Below are positions 1-10,400 of a stretch of 61,758 nt of DNA, one piece after another. Origin of the DNA: Methylobacterium sp. WL119. GTDB lineage: Bacteria; Pseudomonadota; Alphaproteobacteria; Rhizobiales; Beijerinckiaceae. Both the position numbers and the translations under genes were made by a program. Under the pieces are notes generated by a model that saw only the letters and a program-made list of their open reading frames with translations, did no database searches and had not been told where the DNA came from. The stretch is taken from NCBI RefSeq assembly GCF_008039875.1, contig NZ_VRUU01000019.1, forward strand, positions 1-61,758. Direction: 5' to 3'. Every line of letters begins with the position of its first letter. Within the stretch, counting starts at the first letter, position 1.

Positions 1-1330
1 GCACCGAGACGGGGGCCGGCGGAGGCGGCGCGATCGCGCGGGGCGCCGGGGCGGTGAGGGCTGGTCGAGCCGGTGCGTCGCCCTCCTGCGCACCGGCGGC
101 GAGCGCTTCGGCCCTGAGTTGTCGCAACGCCTCGTCCGGCGTCGGCAGGTCGGCGGCGTAGGCGAGCCGCACCAGGGCCATCTCGGCCGCGGCGAGCGGG
201 CGGGCCGCACTCTGCACCTCGGGTATCGCCTTCAGCAGGATCTGCCAGGCCCGCGACAGCGCCCGCACGGGCAGGCGGCCGGCGAAATCGCCGCCGCGCC
301 GCCGCTCGATCTCGCTCAGCGTCGGGTCGGCGGCCGCCGCCTCCGGCGCGAGCTTCAGCCGGGTGACGAGGTGGGTGAAGGCGGCGAGATCCGAGAGCAC
401 GACCGACGGGTCGGCACCGGACTCGTACTGGCTGCGCAGCTCGGCGAAGGCCGCGGGCACGTCGCCGCGCATCACCGCCTCGAACAGGTCGAGGATGCGG
501 GCCCGGTCGGCGAGCCCGAGCATGTCGCGCACGCCTGCGGCGGTGACGGCGCCGGCGCCGTGGGCGATGGCCTGGTCGAGCAGCGAGAGCGCGTCGCGCA
601 CCGAGCCCTCCGCCGCGCGCACGATCGCAGCCACCGCCTCGTCCTCGGCGCCGACGCCTTCGGCCGCGCAGATCTTCTGGAGATGGGCGGAGAGCACGTC
701 GGCCTCGACCCGGCGCAGGTCGAACCGCTGGCAGCGCGACAGGATGGTGATCGGGACCTTGCGGATCTCGGTCGTCGCGAACACGAACTTCGCGTGCGGC
801 GGCGGTTCCTCCAGCGTCTTCAGGAACGCGTTGAACGCGTTGCCCGAGAGCATGTGGACCTCGTCGATGATGTAGACCTTGTAGCGCGCCGAGACCGGCG
901 AATAGCGCACGCCGTCGATGATCGCGCGCACGTCCTCGATGCCGGTATGCGAGGCGGCGTCCATCTCCAGCACGTCCATGTGCCGCGATTCCATGATCGC
1001 CTGGCAATGGACCCCGAGCCCCGGCATCGCGATGGTCGGGCCGGTGTCGGGCGCGCCGACCGGCGCGTAGTTCAGGCCGCGGGCGAGGATGCGCGCGGTG
1101 GTCGTCTTGCCGACGCCGCGCACGCCGGTCAGCATCCAGGCTTGCGGGATGCGCCCGGCCGCGAACGCGTTGCCGAGCGTTCGCACCATCGCGCCCTGGC
1201 CGATCAGGTCGACGAAATCCTTGGGACGGTATTTGCGCGCCAGCACGCGGTACGGCGTCTGCGCGAGGGCAGGCGCCGGAAACCCGGGCAGGCCCGGCTC
1301 GTCGTCAGGCGTGCCGGTGCTCGCGTCCAT
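1..1330 (-). CDS. dnaX: DNA polymerase III subunit gamma/tau (5' part; runs off the left edge)
   Basis: Clamp-loader ATPase of the replicative polymerase. The reverse strand from the ATG at 1330 reads MDASTGTPDDEPG, then the DnaX start ARKYRPKDFVDLIGQ, Walker A GVRGVGKTTTAR, Walker B region VYIIDEVHMLS, sensor-1 FATTE, and the SRC segment LSRCQRFDLRR. About 443 codons are present; the end becomes Pro/Ala-rich, as expected for the linker to the tau C-terminus, and no stop is reached. Oddity: the zinc module that follows Walker A in E. coli DnaX (four Cys) is reduced to one Cys in the stretch after GLNYAP. The SRP RNA gene lies directly upstream on the same strand, the usual ffs-dnaX order in this group. 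Identification is secure; the C-terminal tau region is outside the window. Confidence 0.96.
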   Translation of the reverse strand, partial: MDASTGTPDDEPGLPGFPAPALAQTPYRVLARKYRPKDFVDLIGQGAMVRTLGNAFAAGRIPQAWMLTGVRGVGKTTTARILARGLNYAPVGAPDTGPTIAMPGLGVHCQAIMESRHMDVLEMDAASHTGIEDVRAIIDGVRYSPVSARYKVYIIDEVHMLSGNAFNAFLKTLEEPPPHAKFVFATTEIRKVPITILSRCQRFDLRRVEADVLSAHLQKICAAEGVGAEDEAVAAIVRAAEGSVRDALSLLDQAIAHGAGAVTAAGVRDMLGLADRARILDLFEAVMRGDVPAAFAELRSQYESGADPSVVLSDLAAFTHLVTRLKLAPEAAAADPTLSEIERRRGGDFAGRLPVRALSRAWQILLKAIPEVQSAARPLAAAEMALVRLAYAADLPTPDEALRQLRAEALAAGAQEGDAPARPALTAPAPRAIAPPPPAPVSV

Positions 1331-1423
1331 GCGCTCTTCGGGGGTGCGTCTTCGCTCTTCGCGGTCGTGCCTTGGCCGCCGCTGCGGGCCGATCGACCCG
1401 CGGTTCCTGCGGTGGAACGAGGT

Positions 1424-1517
1424 GGGAGGCTGGACGAAGACCCGCTCGGTCTCGTTAGGGCTGCTTCCTTCCGGACCTGACCCGGTTGGCGAGTGAAACG
1501 TCCCTCGCCAACCTCCC
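1424..1517 (-). ncRNA. ffs: Signal recognition particle RNA (small bacterial 4.5S type)
   Basis: The reverse strand contains the SRP RNA apical motif GGTCAGGTCCGGAAGGAAGC, which binds Ffh. The ends pair: GGGAGGTTGG at the 5' end with CCAGCCTCCC at the 3' end, ten pairs including one G-U. The length of about 94 nt fits the small bacterial SRP RNA. It lies about 95 nt upstream of dnaX. Ends are inferred from the terminal helix and may be off by a few bases. Confidence 0.95.
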
Positions 1518-1523
1518 GCGGCC

Positions 1524-1552
1524 TATATGGCGGGAGCTTCCGGCGATGGCAA
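1524..1552 (-). promoter_or_regulatory. Sigma-70-type promoter of the SRP RNA gene
   Basis: On the reverse strand, -35 TTGCCA (1552-1547) and -10 CATATA (1529-1524) are separated by 17 bases. The predicted start, six to seven bases downstream, coincides with the first base of the SRP RNA terminal helix, which supports both calls. Confidence 0.7.
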
Positions 1553-1618
1553 GCGGGCGGGGCGCCGGGTCCCCGGCTGCAACCCCCGGCGTCGACGGCC
1601 GGGCCGGACGCGGCGCGA

Positions 1619-2893
1619 TCAGGCCTGCGCGCCCGCCGGATCGCCGCTCCGCGTCATCGCGGAGGCCGCGAGCACGAGGGCGAAGCCGAACAGGAACACC
1701 TGGTTGATCGACAGCTCCTCGAACATCAGCGAGGGCACCATGAACAGCACCGTGTAGAACGGGAGCGGGCCGAACCGCCGGGGGGCGAGGACGATCCGGA
1801 CCGTTCCGGCCAGGAAGGCGAGCACGACGAGGACGCCGCTCTGGAGCGCGAGGGTGACGACGGCGTTGTGCGGCGTGCCGACGCCGGCCATCATCAGCAG
1901 CTGGTTCTCCTTGGAGACGTTGCCGAGGCCGAACGGATGGGCGGCGGCGAGCTGCAGCCCGGCCGCGGTCGAATCGAGGCGTTCCAGGATGTTGCTGTCG
2001 GCGTGGCTGTCGTCCACGAACCGCTTCTCGATCGCGGACTGCAACGTCTCGGGCACCGGCGCGTAGCCGGTGGCGCCGAACAGCATGATCAGGGCGCAGA
2101 CGGCCGCCGCCCCCGACAGGACGGCGTAGACGCTCACGCTCCTGCGCAGGATCAGCACGAGGAAGATCGCCGGCAGGATCATCCCGGCGCGGTTGTTGGT
2201 CAGCGGGAAGCTGACGAGCAGCGCGGCGAAGTACGCGACGTAGATCGCGCTGCGCCCGGTGCGGTACCAGAGATAGGCCGCCGCCGCGCCGGCGACCGCG
2301 AAGACGTGGCCGGTCTCGTTCCCGGCGGTCCAGAGGCCGCCGAGCTTGTCCTTCATGAACAGGACGAGCTCCGGCTCGACGCCGTCTGTCGGCACCGCGA
2401 GGCCGACGCCGGTAAGGTCGACGCCCGCCGAAGCGGCAAGCAGCACCAGGAGCGAGCCGGCGAAGCCCGCCAGCGTGCCGACGGCGAAGCAGTCGGCGCC
2501 GGCCGGCGCGCGAAACAGGATCACGAGCTGCACCGCCTGAACGAAGTACAGCAGCAGCACGAGGGTGAAGTACAGGTCGCCCGGCTGCACCTCGGACTTC
2601 AACGCCAGCGAGGCCGCAAACAGCGCGACCACGAGGCCGATCGGCAGTGCCCGCGCCAGCATTGCCGAGAGGATGCCGGGCCGGATCAGGAAGTACGGGA
2701 TCGTCAGGAAGGGCAGCATGTCGGAGAGCCGCATGAACGGCAGCCCGAAGGTCGAGGTCATGGGATTGAGCTGAAGCACGAAGCCGATGCCGAGGATCAC
2801 CAGCCGGTCGAGACGCGTCAGCGATCCCGCCCCGGCCGCGGGCATCGCCGACGCGACCTCGACGAGACCGGGCCTTCCCTGCGCGATCCGCAT
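1619..2893 (-). CDS. O-antigen ligase/polymerase-like membrane protein (Wzy_C family)
   Basis: A 424-residue, very hydrophobic protein with about ten to twelve predicted membrane segments, probably polymerising or transferring surface polysaccharide in the inner membrane. The start MRIAQGRPG at 2893 has a strong upstream GGGGGGAG. Family hints are the loop with NNRAGMILP and the late periplasmic loop with GLGNVSKEN and TPHNAVVTLALQSG, resembling the His-containing loop of WaaL/Wzy proteins. The neighbours 3274-6371 (acyltransferase and deacetylase) also suit surface-glycan modification, although they are on the other strand. The substrate is unknown; polymerase and ligase cannot be told apart from sequence. 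Confidence 0.75.
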   Translation of the reverse strand: MRIAQGRPGLVEVASAMPAAGAGSLTRLDRLVILGIGFVLQLNPMTSTFGLPFMRLSDMLPFLTIPYFLIRPGILSAMLARALPIGLVVALFAASLALKSEVQPGDLYFTLVLLLYFVQAVQLVILFRAPAGADCFAVGTLAGFAGSLLVLLAASAGVDLTGVGLAVPTDGVEPELVLFMKDKLGGLWTAGNETGHVFAVAGAAAAYLWYRTGRSAIYVAYFAALLVSFPLTNNRAGMILPAIFLVLILRRSVSVYAVLSGAAAVCALIMLFGATGYAPVPETLQSAIEKRFVDDSHADSNILERLDSTAAGLQLAAAHPFGLGNVSKENQLLMMAGVGTPHNAVVTLALQSGVLVVLAFLAGTVRIVLAPRRFGPLPFYTVLFMVPSLMFEELSINQVFLFGFALVLAASAMTRSGDPAGAQA

Positions 2894-3273
2894 GGTCTCC
2901 CCCCTTCCGATCCGCGGCTGGGGCGGAAGGCCGGTCGCGGCCTGCGCCCGTGCCTGCCGATTCCGCGCAGCCCGATCGCACCCTGCGGCAGGACGGGTTT
3001 GAGAATGCTTGCGAGCGAGCCCGCGCCCCCGGCCAGAATCTGGACGAAGTCGCGCGGGGACGGGTCTCGGATCGGCGCACCGGCCGGGCGGCACGTTCCG
3101 CTCATTCGCAAGAATGCAAGCATCGCGCGGCCGAACCCACGGGCAGCGGGCTCACATAGACTTCTCTAAAGCGAGGAACGTTAATCTTACCGCTGGAAAC
3201 TGCCGCGTCGCGTCGGCCCTCTGCGGTAGGATGAGGCGGTTGTACTGCGCAACCCTTCCATCGCTCGAGGATC
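2894..3273. other. 380-base divergent intergenic region
   Basis: Lies between the divergently transcribed Wzy-like gene and the acyltransferase. It should hold both promoters. The stretch 3160-3200 is more AT-rich than its surroundings, but I could not find a convincing -35/-10 pair, RNA gene or small ORF with a ribosome-binding site. Confidence 0.5.
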
Positions 3274-5406
3274 GTGGTGATCGTGCGCCTGAGAGACCGA
3301 CTGCTTCCGGCGGCGCCCGTCCTCGACAGGGCTCCGGCCATCGAACCGGGCCGGGCGACGGCGGACCATTACCGTGCGGTGGACGGGCTGCGCGCCGTCG
3401 CGGTCATCGCCGTGATGGTGTTCCATCTGCGGGAGGGCTGGCTTCCGGGGGGCCTGACCGGGGTCGACGTGTTCTTCGTCATCTCGGGCTTCGTGGTCAC
3501 GGCGTCCGTCGCGCAGCGGCAGGGCGGCTCGTTCGGTGACTTCGTGCTGGCTTTCTATGCCCGCCGCATCGCCCGGATCCTGCCGGCGCTGGCGCTGACG
3601 GTCGCCGTCTCGGCCATCGCCTACGCGCTCTTCATCCCCTCGGCCTGGCTCGGCGACACCATCGCCAAGACCGGGCTGGCCGCGATCTTCGGCCTAAGCA
3701 ACCTCGTGCTCGCCGCCGGCGACGACTACTTCTCGGTGAAGGCGGCCTTCAACGTCTTCACCCACACGTGGTCGCTTGGGGTCGAGGAACAGTTCTACCT
3801 GCTGTTCCCGCTGATCATGTATTTCGGCTCGAAGGACGCAGGCGCGGCCGGCCCGCGCGACCGTCGCGTCCCGATCCTGCTCGCCCTCGTCGCAGCCTCC
3901 TTCGCCGCCGGCGCGCTCCTCAGCGCGACGCGCCCGACGATCGCCTTCTACACGCTGCCGGCGCGTTTCTGGGAACTCGGCGCGGGCATGCTCCTGTGCC
4001 TTACCCGGGCGCGGTGGACGCCGTGGCTCGCAGGGGCGCCGCGGGTCGCGACGGTGATCGCGGCAGCGTCAGCCGCCCTGCTCGCGGCCGCGTTCGTCGA
4101 GCCGTTGCGGTTCGGCTTTCCGGTTCCCTGGGCGCTGCTGCCGGTGCTCGGCACCCTCGGGCTCATCGCGGTCGCGGTCGCGTCCCCGGCGACGCCGGTC
4201 GCCCGCCTGCTCGCGACGGCGCCGTGCGTCGGCACCGGCCGGATCTCCTACGCGCTCTATCTCTGGCACTGGCCGGTCTACGTGCTGATGCGCTGGACGG
4301 TCGGCCTCGAGACCGCCGCGCAGGGCCTCGTCGCCGTCGCCGCGACCGTCGCCCTCGCGACGCTGAGCTACCGCACCGTCGAGATGCCGGCGCGCGCGTG
4401 GCAGCGGGCGAACCGGCACGCGCCCGCCGCCGTCGTGCGCGCGGGCCTCGCCGTCGCGCTGGTGCTCGCGGTGGCGACCGGAGGCATGCTGAAGTTCAAG
4501 TCCGCCTTCATGCTCGGCGGGACCCGGGACCTCGCGACCTGGTACCCGGAGGGCCGCTACACGGTCCCGCCGCAGGCCGGCTGCGCGATCGCCAAGCAGG
4601 TGGTGCCGCGCCCCGACGGCGTCATGACCATCCTGCGGCCGACGGGATGCGGGACCCCGGCGCAGGGCGGACGGCTGATCGTCGCCGGCGACTCCCATGT
4701 CGGTGCCTACGAGCGCATGCTCTGGAACTACGCCTACGCGACCGGCCGCGAGGTGCGCACCTATTGGCTCGCCGGCTGCCCGATGATCGGGCTGCGGCAG
4801 GAACCGGCCACGGGCGCGTGCGCGGCCTTCGAGGCGCGGCTCGCCGACGAGCTGGCCGAGGTCCTGACGCCCGCCGACATCGTCTTCCTGCCGTCCCTGC
4901 GCCTGCCGCGCTACGTCGAGCAATGGGGCGATTCGGGATACGCCGCGGCCGCCTCCGGCGCCCCCGATCCGGACGCCGTCGCGGTCGCGCGCAGCCATCT
5001 GCGCCGCATCGCCGCCAGCGGCGCCCGCATCGTCTTCGAGGCCCCCAAGCCGTTGTTCAAGGCGCCGCCGATGCGCTGCGCCGACTGGTTCAATGCGACG
5101 AACCCGGTCTGCGCGCCGGGCTTCGCGATCGATCGGAGCGAGCTGGAAGCGCTGCGCGCGCCGATCCTCGCCCGCATGGCGGCGGCGATGCGGGACCTGC
5201 GGCAGGTCTCGATCTGGGATCCGTTCCCGATCCTGTGCCCGGAGACCACCTGCCGCGCCTTCCGCGACGGGCGCCCGCTGCTCTTCGACGGCGACCACGT
5301 CAGCGGCTACGCCAACGACGTGCTGCTGCCGTCCTTCGCGGAAACGATGGAGGCCGCGTTCGCCGCGGCCGCGCCGCGCTCCTCCGCGGCCCTGCCGGCG
5401 CGATAG
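3274..5406 (+). CDS. Acyltransferase-3 family protein with C-terminal SGNH domain (OafA/YrhL-like)
   Basis: A 710-residue inner-membrane enzyme expected to move acetyl groups onto exported polysaccharide. Residues about 30-390 form the acyltransferase-3 membrane domain: YRAVDGLRAVAVIAVMVFH carries the conserved His, followed by GVDVFFVISGF, a run of basic residues FYARRIARILPAL, and HTWSLGVEEQFYLLFP. Residues about 455-700 are a periplasmic SGNH hydrolase-like domain with GDSHVG (near 471) and DGDHVSGYANDVL as the C-terminal Asp/His block. Two GTG codons (3274, 3277) lie after GAGGATC, so the start could be one codon later. The family is clear; the acceptor glycan is unknown. Confidence 0.9.
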   Translation: MVIVRLRDRLLPAAPVLDRAPAIEPGRATADHYRAVDGLRAVAVIAVMVFHLREGWLPGGLTGVDVFFVISGFVVTASVAQRQGGSFGDFVLAFYARRIARILPALALTVAVSAIAYALFIPSAWLGDTIAKTGLAAIFGLSNLVLAAGDDYFSVKAAFNVFTHTWSLGVEEQFYLLFPLIMYFGSKDAGAAGPRDRRVPILLALVAASFAAGALLSATRPTIAFYTLPARFWELGAGMLLCLTRARWTPWLAGAPRVATVIAAASAALLAAAFVEPLRFGFPVPWALLPVLGTLGLIAVAVASPATPVARLLATAPCVGTGRISYALYLWHWPVYVLMRWTVGLETAAQGLVAVAATVALATLSYRTVEMPARAWQRANRHAPAAVVRAGLAVALVLAVATGGMLKFKSAFMLGGTRDLATWYPEGRYTVPPQAGCAIAKQVVPRPDGVMTILRPTGCGTPAQGGRLIVAGDSHVGAYERMLWNYAYATGREVRTYWLAGCPMIGLRQEPATGACAAFEARLADELAEVLTPADIVFLPSLRLPRYVEQWGDSGYAAAASGAPDPDAVAVARSHLRRIAASGARIVFEAPKPLFKAPPMRCADWFNATNPVCAPGFAIDRSELEALRAPILARMAAAMRDLRQVSIWDPFPILCPETTCRAFRDGRPLLFDGDHVSGYANDVLLPSFAETMEAAFAAAAPRSSAALPAR

Positions 5407-5489
5407 CGCATCTTCCAGCGACGTGGATGCCGGCGCGCCGCGCGCCATGTCCCTCGCATCATCCCCGATCGACGGAGACCTGAGGACGC

Positions 5490-6371
5490 ATGGAACCCTC
5501 CAAGGGCCACGGCCGCTACGGCTACAGCGCGCTGCCGGACCGGCCGCTCTACGACTGGCCGGGTGGCCGGCGCCTGGCGGTCTACGTCGCGCTCAACCTC
5601 GAGACCTTCAATTTCGGATCGGGGCTCGGCGCCGAGCTTGCCCCCGGCGGGCCGCAGCCCGACGTGCTGAACTACGCCTGGCGCGACTGGGGCAACCGGG
5701 TCGGGGCGTGGCGGATCAAGGCGATGCTCGACGCGCTCGGGCTGCCGGCGAGCGTCCTGGTCAACAGCCGCCTCTATGCGGATTGCCCCGGCCTGATCGA
5801 GGCCTTCCGCGCCCGCGGCGACGAGATCGTCGGGCACGGCCGCACCAACGCCGAGCGCCAGGGCAGCCTCGACGAGGCGGGCGAGCGCGCGCTGATCGCC
5901 GAGGCGACGGCGCTGCTGACCGAGCACGAGGGCCGCCCGCCCGCCGGCTGGCTCGGCCCGTGGATCTCGCAGTCGACGGCGACGCCCGACCTCCTGGCCG
6001 AGGCGGGCTACCGCTACCTGCTGGACTGGGCGCACGACGACCAGCCGACGTGGTTCGGGACCCGCGACGGCGGCCGCATCCTCTCGGTGCCCTATCCGCA
6101 GGAGCTGAACGACATCCCGGCGATCGTCGCCCGCAAGGAGACCGGGCGGCAATTCGCCGACGCGATCTCCGACGCCTTCGATGAGATGCTGGAGCAGTCG
6201 CGCCACGCGCCGCTGGTGATGGGGATCGCGCTCCACCCCTACATCGTCGGCCAGCCGCAGCGCCTGCGCCCCCTGCGCGCGGTGCTGGCCCGCATCGCCG
6301 CTCACCGCGACACGGTCTGGCTCACCACCGCGGGCGCGATCGCCGAGCACGCGGTGCAGGTGATGGACTGA
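5490..6371 (+). CDS. Polysaccharide deacetylase (NodB-fold) family protein
   Basis: A 293-residue cytoplasmic-looking protein with no signal peptide, resembling the PuuE/allantoinase-type branch of the NodB superfamily. The start ATG has GAGG six bases upstream. Visible landmarks: opening RRLAVYVALNLETFNFG, the GHGRTN segment in the metal-site position, WLGPWISQS, and near the end MGIALHPYIVGQPQRL, the usual final His motif. It sits 83 bases after the acyltransferase, same strand, so co-transcription is plausible. PuuE-like proteins often act on small amides rather than polysaccharide, so glycan deacetylation is only one option. Confidence 0.82.
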   Translation: MEPSKGHGRYGYSALPDRPLYDWPGGRRLAVYVALNLETFNFGSGLGAELAPGGPQPDVLNYAWRDWGNRVGAWRIKAMLDALGLPASVLVNSRLYADCPGLIEAFRARGDEIVGHGRTNAERQGSLDEAGERALIAEATALLTEHEGRPPAGWLGPWISQSTATPDLLAEAGYRYLLDWAHDDQPTWFGTRDGGRILSVPYPQELNDIPAIVARKETGRQFADAISDAFDEMLEQSRHAPLVMGIALHPYIVGQPQRLRPLRAVLARIAAHRDTVWLTTAGAIAEHAVQVMD

Positions 6372-6507
6372 GAGGACAGGGCTCGACGGGATCAGCTCGG
6401 AGGACGGCTGCGTTTCGCCGGTGAGCCCGCAGATCCGCTGCCGGTGATGAACGGGTTTTTGTCGATCAACCGAACACGGATGGTCCGCGCCGAACCCGAC
6501 GCACCGG

Positions 6508-7194
6508 TCATCGCGGCGGGGTCGGGTCCGGAACGGCCAGCAACCCGATCAGCACCAGGGCCGGCACGAGCACGCACCAGAAGGACAGGGCGGCGACCCC
6601 GAACGCGCCGGCCAGGGCACCTGCCGCGAAGGCCAGCACCGCGGACAGCGTGCGCCGCAGGCGGGCGCCGGCCTGCGCGCCGAGCTTGGTCCCGCACAGG
6701 TGATCGGTGATATCGATGACGGCCTGCGTGACGTTCACGGTCATCACCGTCGTCGCGGCGAGGTGGCCGATCACCAGGCGCCCGATGCCGTTCTGGATGC
6801 CCATCGCGGCGACCCCGAGCATGCCGATGCCGATCGCCCGCGCGCCGTCCGGCGAGCCGAGCGGCGACAGGGCCGCGCCGAAGTTCGCGAAGGCGATCAG
6901 GACGGCCGCCTCGAGGGCCAGCAAGGGGCGCAGCGGCGACGTCCCGCGCCGCTCCAACGCCAGGGCGATCAGGCGCGTGAGCGCGACGGCCAGGATGAAG
7001 GTCGGCAGGGCGAGCAGCTTGGCGAGGACGCCGGTCGAGGTCGAGACCAGCTCCGCGCCGATCAGGACGAAGTTGCCGGTGACGTGGGCGGTGAACAGGC
7101 CGGTCAGGGCGATGAAGGCGGCGGCGTCCACGAAGCCGGCGACGAAGGCGAGCCCGACGCCGATCGCGGCGTCCCTGAGCGATGGGGTGAACAC
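6508..7194 (-). CDS. DUF1275 (YoaK-like) membrane protein
   Basis: A 228-residue hydrophobic protein. I chose the GTG at 7194 because GGAGAG precedes it and the translation then begins MFTPSLRDAAIGVGLAFVAG, typical of the family. Hallmarks: GFVDAAAFIALTGLFTAHVTGNFVLIG near the N-terminus, GIQNGIGRLVIGHLAATTVMT in the middle, and about six membrane segments. The function of DUF1275 proteins is not established. It is divergent from addA. A 1,491-codon open frame on this strand opposite addA shares its end but only the last 228 codons look like protein. Confidence 0.88.
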   Translation of the reverse strand: MFTPSLRDAAIGVGLAFVAGFVDAAAFIALTGLFTAHVTGNFVLIGAELVSTSTGVLAKLLALPTFILAVALTRLIALALERRGTSPLRPLLALEAAVLIAFANFGAALSPLGSPDGARAIGIGMLGVAAMGIQNGIGRLVIGHLAATTVMTVNVTQAVIDITDHLCGTKLGAQAGARLRRTLSAVLAFAAGALAGAFGVAALSFWCVLVPALVLIGLLAVPDPTPPR

Positions 7195-7416
7195 GATGCC
7201 TTGCTCTCCTGCCCGTCCGAGCCGGTCGCCGCTCGCCATCCGCCGAGCGCCCGGGCCGCGGACCTTCCAGGCGTCCGGGCCGGACCGCAAGCGGGCGCTC
7301 GCCGGGCCGAGCCCAGGCCGCGACACCGCCTCGCCGCGGCCGCGCTTGCGATCCGCGCGCCCACGCCCGATGGTCCGCCCGTCGCGGGCCGCGGGGCGGC
7401 CCCTGGGGATGCGTTC

Positions 7417-10400
7417 ATGAGCCGCCAAGCGGGCGAGGCCTTCGTCGTCGATCCCGGAACCGAGGACGCGCAGCGCCGCGCCGCCGACCCGCGCGCCTCG
7501 GCCTGGGTCTCGGCCAATGCCGGGGCGGGCAAGACCAAGGTGCTCACCGACCGGGTGGTGCGCCTGCTGCTCGACGGGGCCGCGCCGTCGCGCATCCTGT
7601 GCCTGACCTTCACCAAGGCCGCCGCCGCCAACATGTCGATCCGGATCTTCCGGACGCTGGGGCGGTGGGTGACCCTCGGCGACGCGGCGCTGTCGGCCGA
7701 GCTCGCCGCGCTCACGGGGCGCACCGCCTCGCCGAACGACCTCGATGCGGCGCGGCGCCTGTTCGCCCGCGCGGTCGAGACGCCGGGCGGGCTGAAGATC
7801 GAGACGCTGCACGCCCTGTGCGAGCGGCTGCTGCACATGTTCCCGTTCGAGGCCAACGTGCCCGCCCGGTTCGCGGTGCTGGACGAGAACCTGTCGCGCG
7901 AGATGTTCGCCAACGAGACCGACCAGGTGCTCGCCGCCGCAATCGGCGGCGACGCGCGGCTCGGCCACGCCCTCGACCTCGTGACGCCGGAGGCGACGGG
8001 CGATGCGCTGCGCAAGGCGATCCGGCAGGCCATGGCCGCGCGCACGGTGCTGGCCGCACGGGGCGGGCTGACGCGGCAATTCGCCCGGCTCGGCACCGCC
8101 CTCGGCCTCGCCGCGGGCCAGACCGATGCGTCGCTGGTGGAGACGATCCTGAACGGCGGGATCTCCGACAAGCCGGCCTTCGCCGAGCGCCTGCGCACCG
8201 GCAAGGCGACCGACGAGAAGCTCGCCGACGGCCTGCTCGCGGCCGAGGCCGCCGACGGCCGGCCGGAGGCGCTCGACCTCTATCGCGCGGTGTTCTTCAC
8301 CGCCAAGGACGAGCCGAAGGCCGACAAGAGCCTGGGCACCAAGGCGGCCTCCGAGGACGTGCGCGCGGCGCTGATCGACGAGCGCGACCGGCTCGCGCCG
8401 CTGTTCGACGCCCTGCGCAGCGCCCGGGCGCTCGCCCGCACCGAGGCGCTGTTCACCCTCGCCGCCGAGATCCACCGCCGGATCGAGGCGCAGAAGGCCA
8501 AGCTCGGGGCGCTGGATTTCGACGACCTGATCCACAAGACCCTCGACCTGCTCGCGCGGGTCGACGCCGCCTGGGTGCTGTACAAGCTCGACCGCGGCGT
8601 CGACCACGTGCTCGTGGACGAGGCGCAGGACACCAACCCGCAGCAATGGCAGATCCTCGACCGGATCACCGCCGAGTTCGCCACCGGCGCCGGCGCGCGC
8701 GAGACCCTGCGCACCCGCTTCGCCGTCGGCGACCCCAAGCAGTCGATCTACAGCTTCCAGGGCGCCGAGCCGCGCGAGTTCGCGACGATGCACGGCAAGT
8801 GGAAGGGCGAGGCGCGCTCGGCCAAACTCCGGTTCGAGGACGTCGACCTGAAGCTGTCGTTCCGCTCGACCCTCGGCGTGTTGCGGGCGGTCGACGCCAC
8901 CTTCCACCTGCCCGAGCACTACGACGGCCTCGGCTTCGACGATGCGGCGGTCGGCACCGTCCACACCACGGCGCGGGCCGGCGCGCCCGGCACCGTCGAG
9001 CTGTGGCCTATCGCCGAGCCGGTGGAGGAGGTCGAGCCCGACGCCTGGGCCGCGCCCGTGGACGCGCCGGAGGCCAACGCGCCCGCGATCGTCACCGCGC
9101 GCCGGATCGCCCGCGCGGTGCGGACCTGGGTCACCGCGGGCGACACCAGCGGCCGGGTCTGGCGGCCGGGCGATGTGCTGGTGCTGGTGCGCAAGCGCGG
9201 GCCGGCCTTCGAGGAGGTGATCCGCGCGCTGAAGGGCGCCGGCGTGCCGGTCGCCGGCCAGGACCGGCTCGACGTCGGCGCGCACATCGCGGTGGCCGAC
9301 CTCGTCTCGATCGGCCGCGCCGGGCTGCTGCCCGCCGACGACCTGACGCTGGCCTGCGCGCTGAAGACGCCGCTGGTCGGGCTCACCGACGAGGATCTCG
9401 TCCGCATCGCCGCCGGCCGCGACCGGTCCGAGACGCTGGAGGACGCGCTCGCCCGGCATGCGGACGCGGGCGACCCGGCCGCGATCGTCGGGCGCGAGGC
9501 GCTGGCCGGCTGGATCGCGGCCGCCGGCGCGCAGGGGCCGTTCGGGTTCTACGCCGCCCTGCTCGGGCCGGGCGAGGGCCGGGCCCGCCTCGTCGCGCGC
9601 CTCGGCGGCGAGGCGGGCGACGCGATCGACGTGTTCCTGCTCGGCGCGGCGCAGGCCGAGGCGGGCGCGGACGCACCCTCGCTCGCCGGCTTCCTGGCGC
9701 GCTACTGCGCCGGCGGCCGGGGCGAGGCCGGCCACACGGTCAAGCGCGACATGGAATCCGGCCGCGACGAGGTCCGGGTGATGACCGTGCACGGCGCCAA
9801 GGGCCTGGAGGCTCCGGTGGTGGTGATGATCGACGGCTGCGAGGCGCCGGGGGGCAACGACCCGCCGCTGCTGGTGATGCCGGGCGACGTCCCGCCGGTC
9901 TGGTCGAGCGCGAAGCCCTACGATTCCGAGGCGATCGGCGCGGCGCGCGAGACCCTGCACGCGCGGGCGCGGGAGGAGCACAACCGCCTGCTCTACGTGG
10001 CGATGACGCGGGCCGCCGACCGGCTCGTGGTCGCGCCGTTCCGCGGCCAGACGCCGGTGGGCCCGACCGCCTGGTGCGAGATGATCCGCACCGGGATGGT
10101 GCAGGCCTTCGGCGAGGGCGAGGCGGTGGAGACCGCCTACGGGCCGGCCATCCTGTGGCGGGACGGATCCGGGCCGGAGACCGGGACCGCGCCGGCCGAG
10201 GCGGCGCCCGAGCCCGGCGCTCTGCCGTCCTGGCTGCGCGAGCCGGTCGCGGCCGAGGCGGCCCCGGCGCCGCCGATCAGCCCGTCCGGCGCGATGCGCG
10301 CGGCCGACGGCGAGCGCCAGATCCCGCCGCGGCAGGCCGATACCGAGGCGCGCCGGCGCGGCAAGCTGATCCACGCCCTGCTGGAGCACCTGCCGCGCCT

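Noticed and set aside
119..1480. A 453-codon plus-strand frame opposite dnaX
   Set aside because: Composition is typical of an antisense shadow, and it runs across the SRP RNA; the minus strand encodes unmistakable DnaX.
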